Under the pieces are notes generated by a model that was not told where the DNA came from, did not search any database, and saw only the letters and a list, made by a program, of their open reading frames with translations. A stretch of 12,949 nt of DNA, taken from positions 1 to 12,949 of the forward strand of contig JAEWSZ010000172.1 of assembly GCA_023397905.1 (NCBI GenBank), in the 5' to 3' direction. Shown here piece by piece: positions 1 to 6,730 of this stretch. This stretch comes from Bacillota bacterium. GTDB lineage: Bacteria; Bacillota; Clostridia; Acetivibrionales; DSM-1351. Position numbers and translations under genes: made by a program. Position 1 is the stretch's first letter; each line of letters starts with the position of its first letter.

Positions 1-1
1 G

Positions 2-1687
2 CTCAAGGTCATTCAGGAGGAACTGAACGAGGGGAAGGGAGAGGGCTCCAAAAAGGACAACGATTATTCAAATAAAATCGAAGAGGCCCAGATGCCTTCC
101 GAGGTAAAGAGCGCAGCGCTTGACGAACTGGATAAGCTCAAAACCCAGAGCCCCAACAGTCCGGAATATAACGTAATACGCAATTACCTGGAGCTGCTGA
201 TACAGCTGCCCTGGAAAAAGAAAGAGGCAAGGCCTGTCAATCTGGGAGAGGCAAGGCGGATCCTGGATGAACAGCATTATGGCCTGGAAAGGGTAAAGGA
301 CAGGATAATACAGCATCTGGCAGTAATGCAGCTGAAAAAGGACAAAAAGGGCTCCATACTTTTGCTGGTGGGACCTCCCGGAACAGGAAAAACAAGTCTG
401 GGCAAGAGTATTGCGGAAGCGCTTGACAGGAAATATATCCGTTTGAGCCTGGGCGGTATCAGAGATGAAGCGGAGATCAGAGGACACCGCAGAACATATG
501 TGGGAGCCATGCCGGGAAGAATAATACAGAGCATTAAAAAGGCGGGGGAAAACAATCCCGTTATGATTCTGGATGAAGTGGATAAGCTGACGGCAGGCGG
601 TTTCAGCGGAGACCCTTCCAGCGCTTTGCTGGAGGTGCTGGATCCGGAGCAGAACAACAGCTTTACGGACCATTACCTGGATCTGCCTTATGACCTGTCG
701 GATGTATTCTTCATTGCCACCGCCAATTCTCTTGAAAGTATTCCGGGGCCGCTGCTGGACAGGATGGAAATAATTCAGATTTCCAGTTATACAATAAATG
801 AAAAGTTCCACATAGGAAAAAACCACCTGATTCCCTCAGTTCTTGAGGAACACGGCTTAACTGCGGAGCAGCTGGTTATAGGCGACGAGGTGCTGCAAAA
901 AATAATAGGGGACTATACTCTGGAAGCAGGAGTCAGAGGCCTGAAAAAGCAGCTTGCCGCACTTGCAAGGGCGGCTTCCGAAAAAATAGTGTCCAATAAG
1001 ACGGAATTGCCCTTTGAGGTAAAACCGGAGCAATTGGAGGAGCTGCTGGGAAGGCAGGTCTCAAGGCATGAAAAAGCCGAGCTGGACAACCCGCCGGGAG
1101 TTGTCACCGGACTTGCATGGACTCCTGTCGGAGGAGAGATTCTTTTTATTGAAGCGACTGACATGGCGGGAAGCGGACAGGTTACCCTGACAGGTAAATT
1201 GGGCGACGTGATGAAGGAATCGGCCAGAATTTCCTTAAGTTTGTTAAAAGCGAGGCTGCCGGTGAATTCAACGAATTTCAAGGAAAGAGACCTGCACATC
1301 CACGTCCCCTCAGGGGCTGTTCCAAAAGACGGCCCGTCGGCAGGCATTGCTCTGTTTACAGCGCTGGCCTCCCTTGTGACCGGCATCAAAGTGGATTCAA
1401 AACTGGCAATGACGGGGGAAATAACCTTGAGAGGCGCTGTACTGCCAATCGGCGGTTTGAAGGAGAAACTGCTGGGGGCCCAGAGAGCCGGTATAACAAA
1501 AGCACTTATCCCAAAAGACAACGCCGTTGATCTTAAGGATGTGCCTGAAGAAGTGAAGGAACAGATGACAATTGTACAGGTGGAAACTGTGGAAGATGTG
1601 CTCAGAGAAACTTTGGGGATTTCCCTGCCCAGAATAGAACATGTACTTGGTCAGAAAGCATTTGGCGAAATATCATTCCAGGTATAG
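2..1687 (+). CDS. lon: ATP-dependent protease Lon (3' part, start outside window)
   Basis: Lon is a cytosolic, homohexameric AAA+ serine protease that unfolds and degrades damaged and regulatory proteins. The frame is open from base 2 with no start, so this is the C-terminal 561 residues of a protein usually about 770-810 long; most of the N-terminal substrate-binding domain is missing. Numbering from the in-frame Met at base 92, the Walker A motif GPPGTGKT is at 94-101, the Walker B region MILDEVDK at 158-165, and the sensor/lid region carries EAGVRGL at 278-284. The protease domain has the catalytic Ser in PKDGPSAG (Ser416, codon at 1337) and the catalytic Lys in GGLKEKL (Lys459), 43 residues apart as in E. 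coli Lon. The Met at 92 is internal, because the upstream codons read as normal Lon sequence (LKVIQEEL). The linker between the ATPase and protease domains is somewhat shorter than in E. coli Lon. ftsH follows 69 bases downstream. Confidence 0.98.
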   Translation, partial: LKVIQEELNEGKGEGSKKDNDYSNKIEEAQMPSEVKSAALDELDKLKTQSPNSPEYNVIRNYLELLIQLPWKKKEARPVNLGEARRILDEQHYGLERVKDRIIQHLAVMQLKKDKKGSILLLVGPPGTGKTSLGKSIAEALDRKYIRLSLGGIRDEAEIRGHRRTYVGAMPGRIIQSIKKAGENNPVMILDEVDKLTAGGFSGDPSSALLEVLDPEQNNSFTDHYLDLPYDLSDVFFIATANSLESIPGPLLDRMEIIQISSYTINEKFHIGKNHLIPSVLEEHGLTAEQLVIGDEVLQKIIGDYTLEAGVRGLKKQLAALARAASEKIVSNKTELPFEVKPEQLEELLGRQVSRHEKAELDNPPGVVTGLAWTPVGGEILFIEATDMAGSGQVTLTGKLGDVMKESARISLSLLKARLPVNSTNFKERDLHIHVPSGAVPKDGPSAGIALFTALASLVTGIKVDSKLAMTGEITLRGAVLPIGGLKEKLLGAQRAGITKALIPKDNAVDLKDVPEEVKEQMTIVQVETVEDVLRETLGISLPRIEHVLGQKAFGEISFQV

Positions 1688-1695
1688 ACAGAAAT

Positions 1696-1724
1696 TTGTT
1701 AATTTGATATCTTTGAATTATAAA
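1696..1724 (+). promoter_or_regulatory. candidate sigma-A promoter for ftsH
   Basis: TTGTTA at 1696-1701 and TATAAA at 1719-1724 are separated by 17 bases, matching the housekeeping consensus at 4/6 and 5/6 positions. A transcript starting near 1731 would leave a leader of about 26 bases carrying the ftsH ribosome binding site. No terminator-like hairpin is visible after lon, so read-through from lon is also possible. This is a consensus match only. Confidence 0.4.
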
Positions 1725-1756
1725 GATGGTTAAGTTTTATGCGGGGAGGGATACGT

Positions 1757-3580
1757 ATGAAGTATTTTAAAGGGTTAGGTTTTTATATAGCAATATTTGC
1801 GGTTGTTTTAGTGTTGATAGCGTTTTTTACCACGTCGGACAATTCCCCAAAGATGGATTACTCCGAGCTGCTGACGCAGATTCAGCAAGGCAATGTCAAA
1901 ACTATAGGACTGCAGATGGACACTGCTACGGTTGAGCTGAAGAAAGCGGCGGAGGGAAAAGGCAATGCGACCAGATATATTGTTACGGTTCCTCCCGATG
2001 TCACTTCGGCTTCCGATAAGTTTACAAAGGCATACGAGAGCAAGCTTGTTGAAAAATATTATGTAGTAGCTCCGCCTCAGACGCCATGGTGGGTGACCGT
2101 ATTGCAGACAGTGGGATTTGCGGTGATACCGGTATTTATATGGCTGTTCTTTATAAGACGGCAGAGCGGAGCCGGAAGCAGCCAGGTGATGTCATTCGGC
2201 AAGAGCCGTGCGAAGATGTCGGTGGATAACCGGAAAAAAGTCACTTTTGCGGATGTGGCGGGAGCTGATGAGGAAAAGGAAGAGCTGGCGGAGATCGTTG
2301 AGTTTTTAAAGGCTCCTAAAAAGTTTGTGGAGCTGGGCGCAAGGATACCCAAGGGCGTTTTGCTGGTGGGACCTCCCGGAACAGGCAAGACCCTTCTGGC
2401 AAAAGCGGTTTCAGGAGAGGCAGGAGTTCCGTTCTTCAGCATCAGCGGTTCGGACGTTGTGGAGATGTTTGTGGGCGTGGGAGCCTCCAGAGTAAGGGAT
2501 TTATTTGAAAAAGCTAAAAAGGAAGCGCCCTGCATAGTATTTATAGACGAAATAGACGCGGTGGGCAGGCACAGAGGCGCCGGCATGGGCGGCGGAAATG
2601 ATGAAAGGGAACAGACCCTGAATCAATTGCTGGTTGAAATGGACGGTTTCGGTATAAATGAAGGCGTTATAGTACTGGCAGCCACCAACAGGCCGGATAT
2701 CCTTGACCAGGCTCTTATGAGACCAGGGCGCTTTGACCGGAGAGTTATTGTGGGCTTGCCGGATATCAAGGGAAGAGAGCAGATCATGAAGGTGCATTCC
2801 AGAGGGAAGCCCATGGCTGAGGATGTTGATCTGGGCGAACTCGCCAAGATTTTACACGGCTTTACCGGAGCCGATCTGGAAAATCTGCTGAATGAGGCGG
2901 CTCTGCTGACTGCCAGGGGCAATAAGAAAAAGATCGGAAATGAAGAGATAAAGGAAGCGGCGTTTAAAGTAATGATGGGCCCTGAGAAGAAGAGCCGTAT
3001 CTTGAGCGAAAAGGACAAGAGGGTCACAGCTTTCCACGAGGCCGGACACGCAATTGCCATCAAGCTTGTATCTTCAAATCAGAATGTTGACAGAGTGTCA
3101 ATAATTCCGGCGGGCATGGCCGGCGGCTATACCTCCAGCAGGCCTTCCGAGGATACCAGCTACCAGACAAAATCCCAGCTTATGGAGGAGATAATAATCG
3201 CACTGGGCGGGAGGGCCGCCGAGGAGATAACCCTGAACGAAATAAGCACCGGCGCCTCAAGCGACCTGAAGAGGGTCAATCAGATAGCGAGAAATATGGT
3301 CACAAAATACGGCATGAGCAGCAAGCTGGGCAATATGGTTTTTGAAAACGGAAACGACGAGGTTTTCCTGGGCGGAGATTCCGCACAGGGACGCGGCTAC
3401 AGCGATGAAGTGGCAGGCGTTATTGACAGCGAGGTAAAACACATCATAGACACCGCCTACGAAAAAACCATTTCCCTCCTCAAGGCCAACATCGATAAGC
3501 TGCACAGGCTGGCTGAGGCTCTGCTTTTAAAGGAAAAAGTAGAGGGGGCGGAGTTTGAACAGATTTTCCAGGGAGCGTAG
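1757..3580 (+). CDS. ftsH: ATP-dependent zinc metalloprotease FtsH
   Basis: FtsH is a membrane-anchored hexameric AAA+ protease that extracts and degrades membrane proteins and short-lived cytosolic proteins. I use the ATG at 1757 (607 aa) rather than the in-frame ATG at 1739. A strong ribosome binding site, GGGGAGGG at 1743-1750, lies six bases before 1757 and would be inside the gene with the earlier start. Transmembrane segment 1 is at about residues 8-24, a short external domain follows, and transmembrane segment 2 is at about 111-133. Walker A GPPGTGKT is at 205-212 and Walker B IVFIDE at 260-265. The second region of homology, from ATNRPD at 309 to RPGRFDRR ending at 329, contains both arginine fingers. 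The zinc site HEAGH is at 427-431, with the third ligand probably Asp503 in TGASSDLKR. All key residues and the length are normal for the family. The gene ends about 66 bases before a strong terminator. Confidence 0.98.
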   Translation: MKYFKGLGFYIAIFAVVLVLIAFFTTSDNSPKMDYSELLTQIQQGNVKTIGLQMDTATVELKKAAEGKGNATRYIVTVPPDVTSASDKFTKAYESKLVEKYYVVAPPQTPWWVTVLQTVGFAVIPVFIWLFFIRRQSGAGSSQVMSFGKSRAKMSVDNRKKVTFADVAGADEEKEELAEIVEFLKAPKKFVELGARIPKGVLLVGPPGTGKTLLAKAVSGEAGVPFFSISGSDVVEMFVGVGASRVRDLFEKAKKEAPCIVFIDEIDAVGRHRGAGMGGGNDEREQTLNQLLVEMDGFGINEGVIVLAATNRPDILDQALMRPGRFDRRVIVGLPDIKGREQIMKVHSRGKPMAEDVDLGELAKILHGFTGADLENLLNEAALLTARGNKKKIGNEEIKEAAFKVMMGPEKKSRILSEKDKRVTAFHEAGHAIAIKLVSSNQNVDRVSIIPAGMAGGYTSSRPSEDTSYQTKSQLMEEIIIALGGRAAEEITLNEISTGASSDLKRVNQIARNMVTKYGMSSKLGNMVFENGNDEVFLGGDSAQGRGYSDEVAGVIDSEVKHIIDTAYEKTISLLKANIDKLHRLAEALLLKEKVEGAEFEQIFQGA

Positions 3581-3646
3581 TAAGGAAACAGAAGGAAGCA
3601 CTCCGGACTATTACCGGATGAATAGTATACTGTAAGCGGCATAAAT

Positions 3647-3704
3647 AAAAGCCTGGGTTGTGGGGATATAATATCGATATCTCCGTGCCCGGGCTTTTTA
3701 TTTT
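3647..3704 (+). terminator. Rho-independent terminator after ftsH
   Basis: An 11-base arm, AAAAGCCTGGG at 3647-3657, pairs with CCCGGGCTTTT at 3688-3698 through one G-U pair. An inner stem, GGGGATAT at 3662-3669 with ATATCTCC at 3677-3684, extends the hairpin, and a U-rich tail continues to 3704. The A-run before the left arm gives a U-rich tail on the other strand too, so it could work in both directions, though no minus-strand gene lies nearby. It separates the protease genes from the methyltransferase operon. Confidence 0.88.
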
Positions 3705-3802
3705 CCGGGCCGTGCAGCGGAATCCCGCTAACATAAACATCTATTTGTGATAACGGAGCTTTTCCCACACATGGTAAATGGATAATAACGAAAAAATCAG
3801 AC

Positions 3803-3831
3803 GTGAAATAAAAAAACATATATGATATGAT
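3803..3831 (+). promoter_or_regulatory. candidate extended -10 promoter for the methyltransferase operon
   Basis: GTGAAA at 3803-3808 and TATGAT at 3826-3831 are spaced by 17 bases. TGA directly before the -10 hexamer gives an extended -10 element (TGnTATGAT). Transcription would begin near 3838, downstream of the ATG at 3832. This independently supports the methyltransferase start at 3859, which has a good ribosome binding site. This is a consensus match only. Confidence 0.45.
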
Positions 3832-3858
3832 GTGCTTATAAATGTATGGGAGGCCGCC

Positions 3859-4680
3859 ATGGAAAATATTGACGAGGTGTTTGAGTTTTATAATGCCGGT
3901 GCTGAAAAGGACAGGTTGGAAAGAGGCCTTGGAAAAGTGGAATTTTACAGGACGAAAGAAATATTGAAGAAATATATTATTGCCCCCAACAATATAATCT
4001 ATGATGTGGGCGGCGGTATAGGGGTTTATTCCGGATGGCTGGCGGAGAGAAACAATGAAGTGCATCTTCTGGAGTTGACTCCCTGGGCCGTTGAATACTC
4101 TGTGGAAAATCAGAAGGAAAACAGCAGATTCATAGCTGAAGTGTGTGATGCGAGAAAAATCGGCAGACCTGATGAAAGCGCGGATATTGTTCTGCTTATG
4201 GGACCGTTGTATCACTTGCAGAACAAGGAGGAGCGTTTGCAGGTTCTGAATGAGGCCCGGAGGGTTTTGAAGCCGGGCGGGCTGATGTTTTCGGCCGGAA
4301 TATCGAAATTCAGTTCCACAACTTGGGCGCTGTCGACCTATGGAAAAGATAATAACTTTCTGGATGATGATATTTTTGACAATATGATTAAAGAGGAACT
4401 GTCGTCAGGTATTCATATCCGGCCAAAGGAATATCCTTATTTTATCGCCCAGTCGTATTTTCACACGCCGTCCGGAATGCAAAAGGAGATTGAAACAGTT
4501 GGATTTAATGTAATTCAGAAGTATGCGGTGGAAGGGATAATCTGGTTTACTCCTTTTCTGGATGAGAAGTGGGAAGATGCCAAAAGCCGGGAAAGACTCT
4601 TGAACATAGTAAGACGTACAGAAAATGAAGAAGAGGTCATGGGGATGAGTCCTCATTTTATACTTGTATCAAGAAAATGA
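3859..4680 (+). CDS. class I SAM-dependent methyltransferase
   Basis: This is a predicted cytosolic methyltransferase of 273 aa that uses S-adenosylmethionine; the substrate is not evident. The Rossmann-type SAM site is clear: motif I YDVGGGIG at residues 48-55, the acidic ribose-binding Glu72 in HLLELTP, an acidic turn at CDARK (96-100), and the motif II/III region ADIVLLMGPLYHLQ (108-121) followed by ARRVLKPGG (133-141). It fits the Methyltransf_11/25-type group. The C-terminal 120 residues, with many aromatic residues (YPYFIAQSYFHTP), probably form the substrate cap. The ATG at 3859 has GGGAGG at 3848-3853 five bases upstream. An in-frame ATG at 3832 lacks a ribosome binding site and lies upstream of the likely transcription start. 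The nitroreductase-family gene follows after 46 bases with no terminator, so the two are probably co-transcribed. Confidence 0.88.
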   Translation: MENIDEVFEFYNAGAEKDRLERGLGKVEFYRTKEILKKYIIAPNNIIYDVGGGIGVYSGWLAERNNEVHLLELTPWAVEYSVENQKENSRFIAEVCDARKIGRPDESADIVLLMGPLYHLQNKEERLQVLNEARRVLKPGGLMFSAGISKFSSTTWALSTYGKDNNFLDDDIFDNMIKEELSSGIHIRPKEYPYFIAQSYFHTPSGMQKEIETVGFNVIQKYAVEGIIWFTPFLDEKWEDAKSRERLLNIVRRTENEEEVMGMSPHFILVSRK

Positions 4681-4726
4681 AATTGTAAAACGTAAAAAAT
4701 AAGATTCTATGACCGGAGGAGAGGCT

Positions 4727-5311
4727 ATGATTCACAACGAGGTGCTTGACTGTATCCGTACCAGAAGGAGTACGCGCAGTTTTCAGGAGCGGCAGATCAA
4801 GGATGAAGAGCTGGAAGCCCTGCTGGAGGCAGCAATATGGGCTCCAAGCGGGAGCAACAGCCAGAGCTGGCTGTTTACCGCGGTTCAGGACAAAGATATC
4901 CTTTCAAGGATAAATGAACTGCTGAGAGAAGGATTTCAGCACTGGATCCCCGATGACGATTATCCGGGGAAGCTGGGAGCAAAAGCTGCTGCGCAAAAGG
5001 AGGACTGCAATTTCCTGTACCATGCGCCCACGCTTATTATTGCCTCCAACCGGCCCAATTATGAAAATGCCATGGCCGACTGCTCTCTTGCACTGGAGAA
5101 TCTTTTTCTGGCGGCCAATTCCATGGGATTGGGCAGCTGTTACATCAATCAGCTGCACTGGCTTAGGAATGACCGGGAGCTCCGGGAGTTTCTTTTTGAG
5201 CTGGGAATCCCTAAGGAACACACCATCTGTTCTTCGGCGGCGGTGGGATATATTGCAAGGGAGTCAAGTCCGCCGCCCCGCAAAGACGGCACTGTCCGCA
5301 TAATAAAATAA
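4727..5311 (+). CDS. nitroreductase-family FMN oxidoreductase
   Basis: This is a 194-aa flavoprotein of the nitroreductase superfamily, which uses FMN and NAD(P)H to reduce nitro groups, quinones or enones, usually as a homodimer. The physiological substrate cannot be told. Seen motifs are the N-terminal phosphate-contacting RTRRSTRSF (11-19), the FMN-binding APSGSNSQSW (39-48), the mid-protein core ENLFLAANSMGLGSCY (124-139) and a C-terminal phosphate-side loop with Pro/Arg/Lys (SPPPRKDG, 181-188). The length matches the small, single-domain members. The ATG at 4727 was chosen because GGAGGA at 4715-4720 is six bases before it; the in-frame ATG at 4709 would include that site in the coding region. 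It is the second gene of the probable operon with the methyltransferase and is followed by a terminator-like hairpin at 5372. Confidence 0.9.
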   Translation: MIHNEVLDCIRTRRSTRSFQERQIKDEELEALLEAAIWAPSGSNSQSWLFTAVQDKDILSRINELLREGFQHWIPDDDYPGKLGAKAAAQKEDCNFLYHAPTLIIASNRPNYENAMADCSLALENLFLAANSMGLGSCYINQLHWLRNDRELREFLFELGIPKEHTICSSAAVGYIARESSPPPRKDGTVRIIK

Positions 5312-5371
5312 GGCCGTATGCGGTTCCGATACACGCTGTTATAAAATTCCGGCCGGAGGCAGGATTAATTT

Positions 5372-5393
5372 GGTTGCAAAATTGTAACCTTTT
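5372..5393 (+). terminator. probable terminator after the nitroreductase gene
   Basis: GGTTGCA at 5372-5378 pairs with TGTAACC at 5383-5389 (one G-U pair) across an AAAT loop, and is followed directly by TTTT. It lies 60 bases after the nitroreductase stop and upstream of the next promoter candidate. The near-perfect symmetry means it could instead be a repressor operator. The U-run is short, so confidence is moderate. Confidence 0.5.
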
Positions 5394-5409
5394 AAAAGAC
5401 CGGATTTCA

Positions 5410-5438
5410 TGTACAATCCCCATATTAAAATATATAAT
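5410..5438 (+). promoter_or_regulatory. candidate promoter of the structured leader and secreted-protein gene
   Basis: TGTACA at 5410-5415 (4/6 of the -35 consensus) and a perfect TATAAT at 5433-5438 are separated by 17 bases. The -10 box lies in the 14-base centre of a perfect inverted repeat, ATTAAAATA at 5424-5432 and TATTTTAAT at 5447-5455, so a dimeric regulator could bind across the promoter. The predicted start near 5445 would produce a leader of about 200 bases containing the whole structured element at 5475-5633. Confidence 0.5.
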
Positions 5439-5474
5439 TATAAATGTATTTTAATGGAAGCCGTATTGCATTAT

Positions 5475-5633
5475 AAAGTCAATCGCGGTTAAAACCTTTG
5501 CCTCCAGGCGAAGGCTGCTTTTGGGCAATTATATTTGAAGGTTTCAACGCTTGCGTTTAGAAAGTTTTTTCTTCAGAAGGCTTTAGCCTCAAACCCAAGC
5601 CATGGGCTTTCAGCCGGCAGTAATTGACTTTTT
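5475..5633 (+). ncRNA. unclassified structured RNA or 5' leader element
   Basis: A perfect 9-bp closing helix, AAAGTCAAT at 5475-5483 with ATTGACTTT at 5623-5631, encloses several further helices that can coexist with it. These are: an 8-bp hairpin CCTTTGCC/GGCGAAGG (5495-5502 with 5507-5514, loop TCCA, one G-U); CTGC/GCAG (5515-5518 with 5617-5620); TTGGG/CCCAA (5521-5525 with 5594-5598); TTGAAG/CTTCAG (5535-5540 with 5571-5576, one G-U), enclosing TTTC/GAAA and AACG-CTTG-CGTT (5546-5557); and AGGC-TTTA-GCCT (5578-5589). Competing pairings exist, such as GGCTG 5513-5517 with CAGCC 5611-5615. The final helix runs into five T residues (5629-5633), and the ribosome binding site of the next gene begins at 5637. 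This could be a riboswitch-like leader, a stand-alone small RNA ending in the U-run, or a small mobile element. I do not recognise it as a known class. Folding was done by eye. Confidence 0.5.
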
Positions 5634-5648
5634 AATAGGGGGGATTGC

Positions 5649-6581
5649 ATGGTCAAGAAGATACTTGTATATATAATTCTGACAGTCGCTCTGGTCATAG
5701 GATTTACAGGTTGGAGCATGACTGGCAGCAAGAATCCGGCAGATGGGAAGGCGGCCGCTCAGAGTTCCGCGGCGGAGAGGTCTCAGGAGCCTCCGGCAGT
5801 CCCTGCAAAAGACAGGGATGATCCCGGCCTGATTGATTTCAACAGCATACTGGACGGGATCGGCCAGGATAAAGAGGCCGCTTTGCTTGAACATAAGAAA
5901 GCGGATATCAACGGAGACGGAACAGACGATGATATATATCTGATAGGAATACAACCAAAGAATTATACGGGACTGTACCAGGAAAATATGAAAATTATCA
6001 TACTGGACGGTAAAAGCGGTGAATTGACTTCCATACCCGCCGACAGCGGAAATGGGTACTGGTATGATATTTTCGCGGGAGATTTTGACGGAGATAAAAT
6101 CAAAGATATACTTTTCAGCGTAAACAACGATATGGCCGGAGGCGCAGGCCAGTATACATTTACGGTGTATTCCTGCAAAAACGGCAAGGTATCCAAACTG
6201 TTTGACAACGAAAAGCTCAGAAATGAACTGGAATTCAGCGTAAATTTCAAAGACGGCTATAAAGTGGAAATCAACTGTCCCGGCAATAATAAATCCTTTA
6301 CAGTTGATGTAAGCGACAAAAAGGCAACGTACCGGAAGCTGGGTTTGTATGACGGCGAGGACAAGCTCATAAAGCCTGAGGAGGGCTGGGTGGATAACTA
6401 CAACAGGCTTGCGCCGGAGGATGTGGATAAGGACGGTGTTCTGGAGCTCAAAGGCCAGCAGTATGTGTCCGGATACGGGCACAGCGACGAAATCGGTACG
6501 CTGAGCAGCGTCTTAAAATGGGACAGGAAAAAGCAAAACTGGATTGTAACAGATATTGATTTTAAGAGAACGGAAAAATAG
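5649..6581 (+). CDS. membrane-anchored extracellular protein with VCBS/FG-GAP-like calcium motifs
   Basis: This 310-aa protein has a short Lys-positive N-terminus and one hydrophobic segment at about residues 4-22, acting as an uncleaved anchor or signal peptide. No lipobox Cys is present. A low-complexity Ala/Ser/Pro/Glu linker follows at about 28-60. The rest is a probable extracellular beta-rich domain with three acidic loops of the kind that bind calcium in VCBS/FG-GAP or EF-hand-like repeats: DINGDGTDD (86-94), DFDGDKIKD (145-153) and DVDKDGVLE (258-266). The function is unknown; the family is common in spore-forming Firmicutes. The ATG at 5649 has AGGGGGG at 5637-5643 five bases upstream. 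It sits just downstream of the structured element at 5475-5633, which may control its expression. It is followed 149 bases later by the oxidoreductase gene. Confidence 0.8.
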   Translation: MVKKILVYIILTVALVIGFTGWSMTGSKNPADGKAAAQSSAAERSQEPPAVPAKDRDDPGLIDFNSILDGIGQDKEAALLEHKKADINGDGTDDDIYLIGIQPKNYTGLYQENMKIIILDGKSGELTSIPADSGNGYWYDIFAGDFDGDKIKDILFSVNNDMAGGAGQYTFTVYSCKNGKVSKLFDNEKLRNELEFSVNFKDGYKVEINCPGNNKSFTVDVSDKKATYRKLGLYDGEDKLIKPEEGWVDNYNRLAPEDVDKDGVLELKGQQYVSGYGHSDEIGTLSSVLKWDRKKQNWIVTDIDFKRTEK

Positions 6582-6594
6582 CAAGCCTGTGACT

Positions 6595-6618
6595 TATAAT
6601 AGCAAATTGGTGACCAAT
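6595..6618 (+). promoter_or_regulatory. candidate -10 box with overlapping palindromic operator
   Basis: TATAAT at 6595-6600 is followed by the perfect palindrome ATTGGTGACCAAT at 6606-6618, which would cover the transcription start (about 6607). A one-base centre is too tight for an RNA hairpin, so a DNA-binding dimer site is the more natural reading. No good -35 hexamer is found at the right distance, so a promoter here would need an activator. It lies between the secreted-protein gene and the oxidoreductase gene. Confidence 0.3.
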
Positions 6619-6730
6619 CCTGCCAAACCACTGCCTTAATGTTTCAGGGTGTGATAATATCTACCCATAAGCCGGCGGAATCCACGGAAGCTGATGTGGA
6701 AACGGTTAAAAAACATAAGGGGGCATTGAT

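Noticed and set aside
68..826. A 252-codon open frame antisense to lon
   Set aside because: It lies wholly over well-conserved Lon coding sequence, has no ribosome binding site and its product resembles nothing; it is a by-product of codon use on the other strand.
3602..3618. Small hairpin TCCGG/CCGGA shortly after ftsH
   Set aside because: Only five pairs and no U-run follows; the strong terminator at 3647 is sufficient.
3716..3729. Hairpin AGCGG-AATC-CCGCT downstream of the ftsH terminator
   Set aside because: Short, with no T-run and no gene that it would serve; treated as chance.
5602..5676. A possible 24-codon leader peptide starting at ATG 5602 and overlapping the start of the secreted-protein gene
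   Set aside because: There is no ribosome binding site before ATG 5602; the ATG is the loop of the GCC-ATG-GGC hairpin, so initiation is unlikely.
6639..6730. An open frame continuing upstream of the oxidoreductase in another frame, with a soluble-protein-like start
   Set aside because: It runs on out of frame into the oxidoreductase gene and has no ribosome binding site; a remnant cannot be shown.
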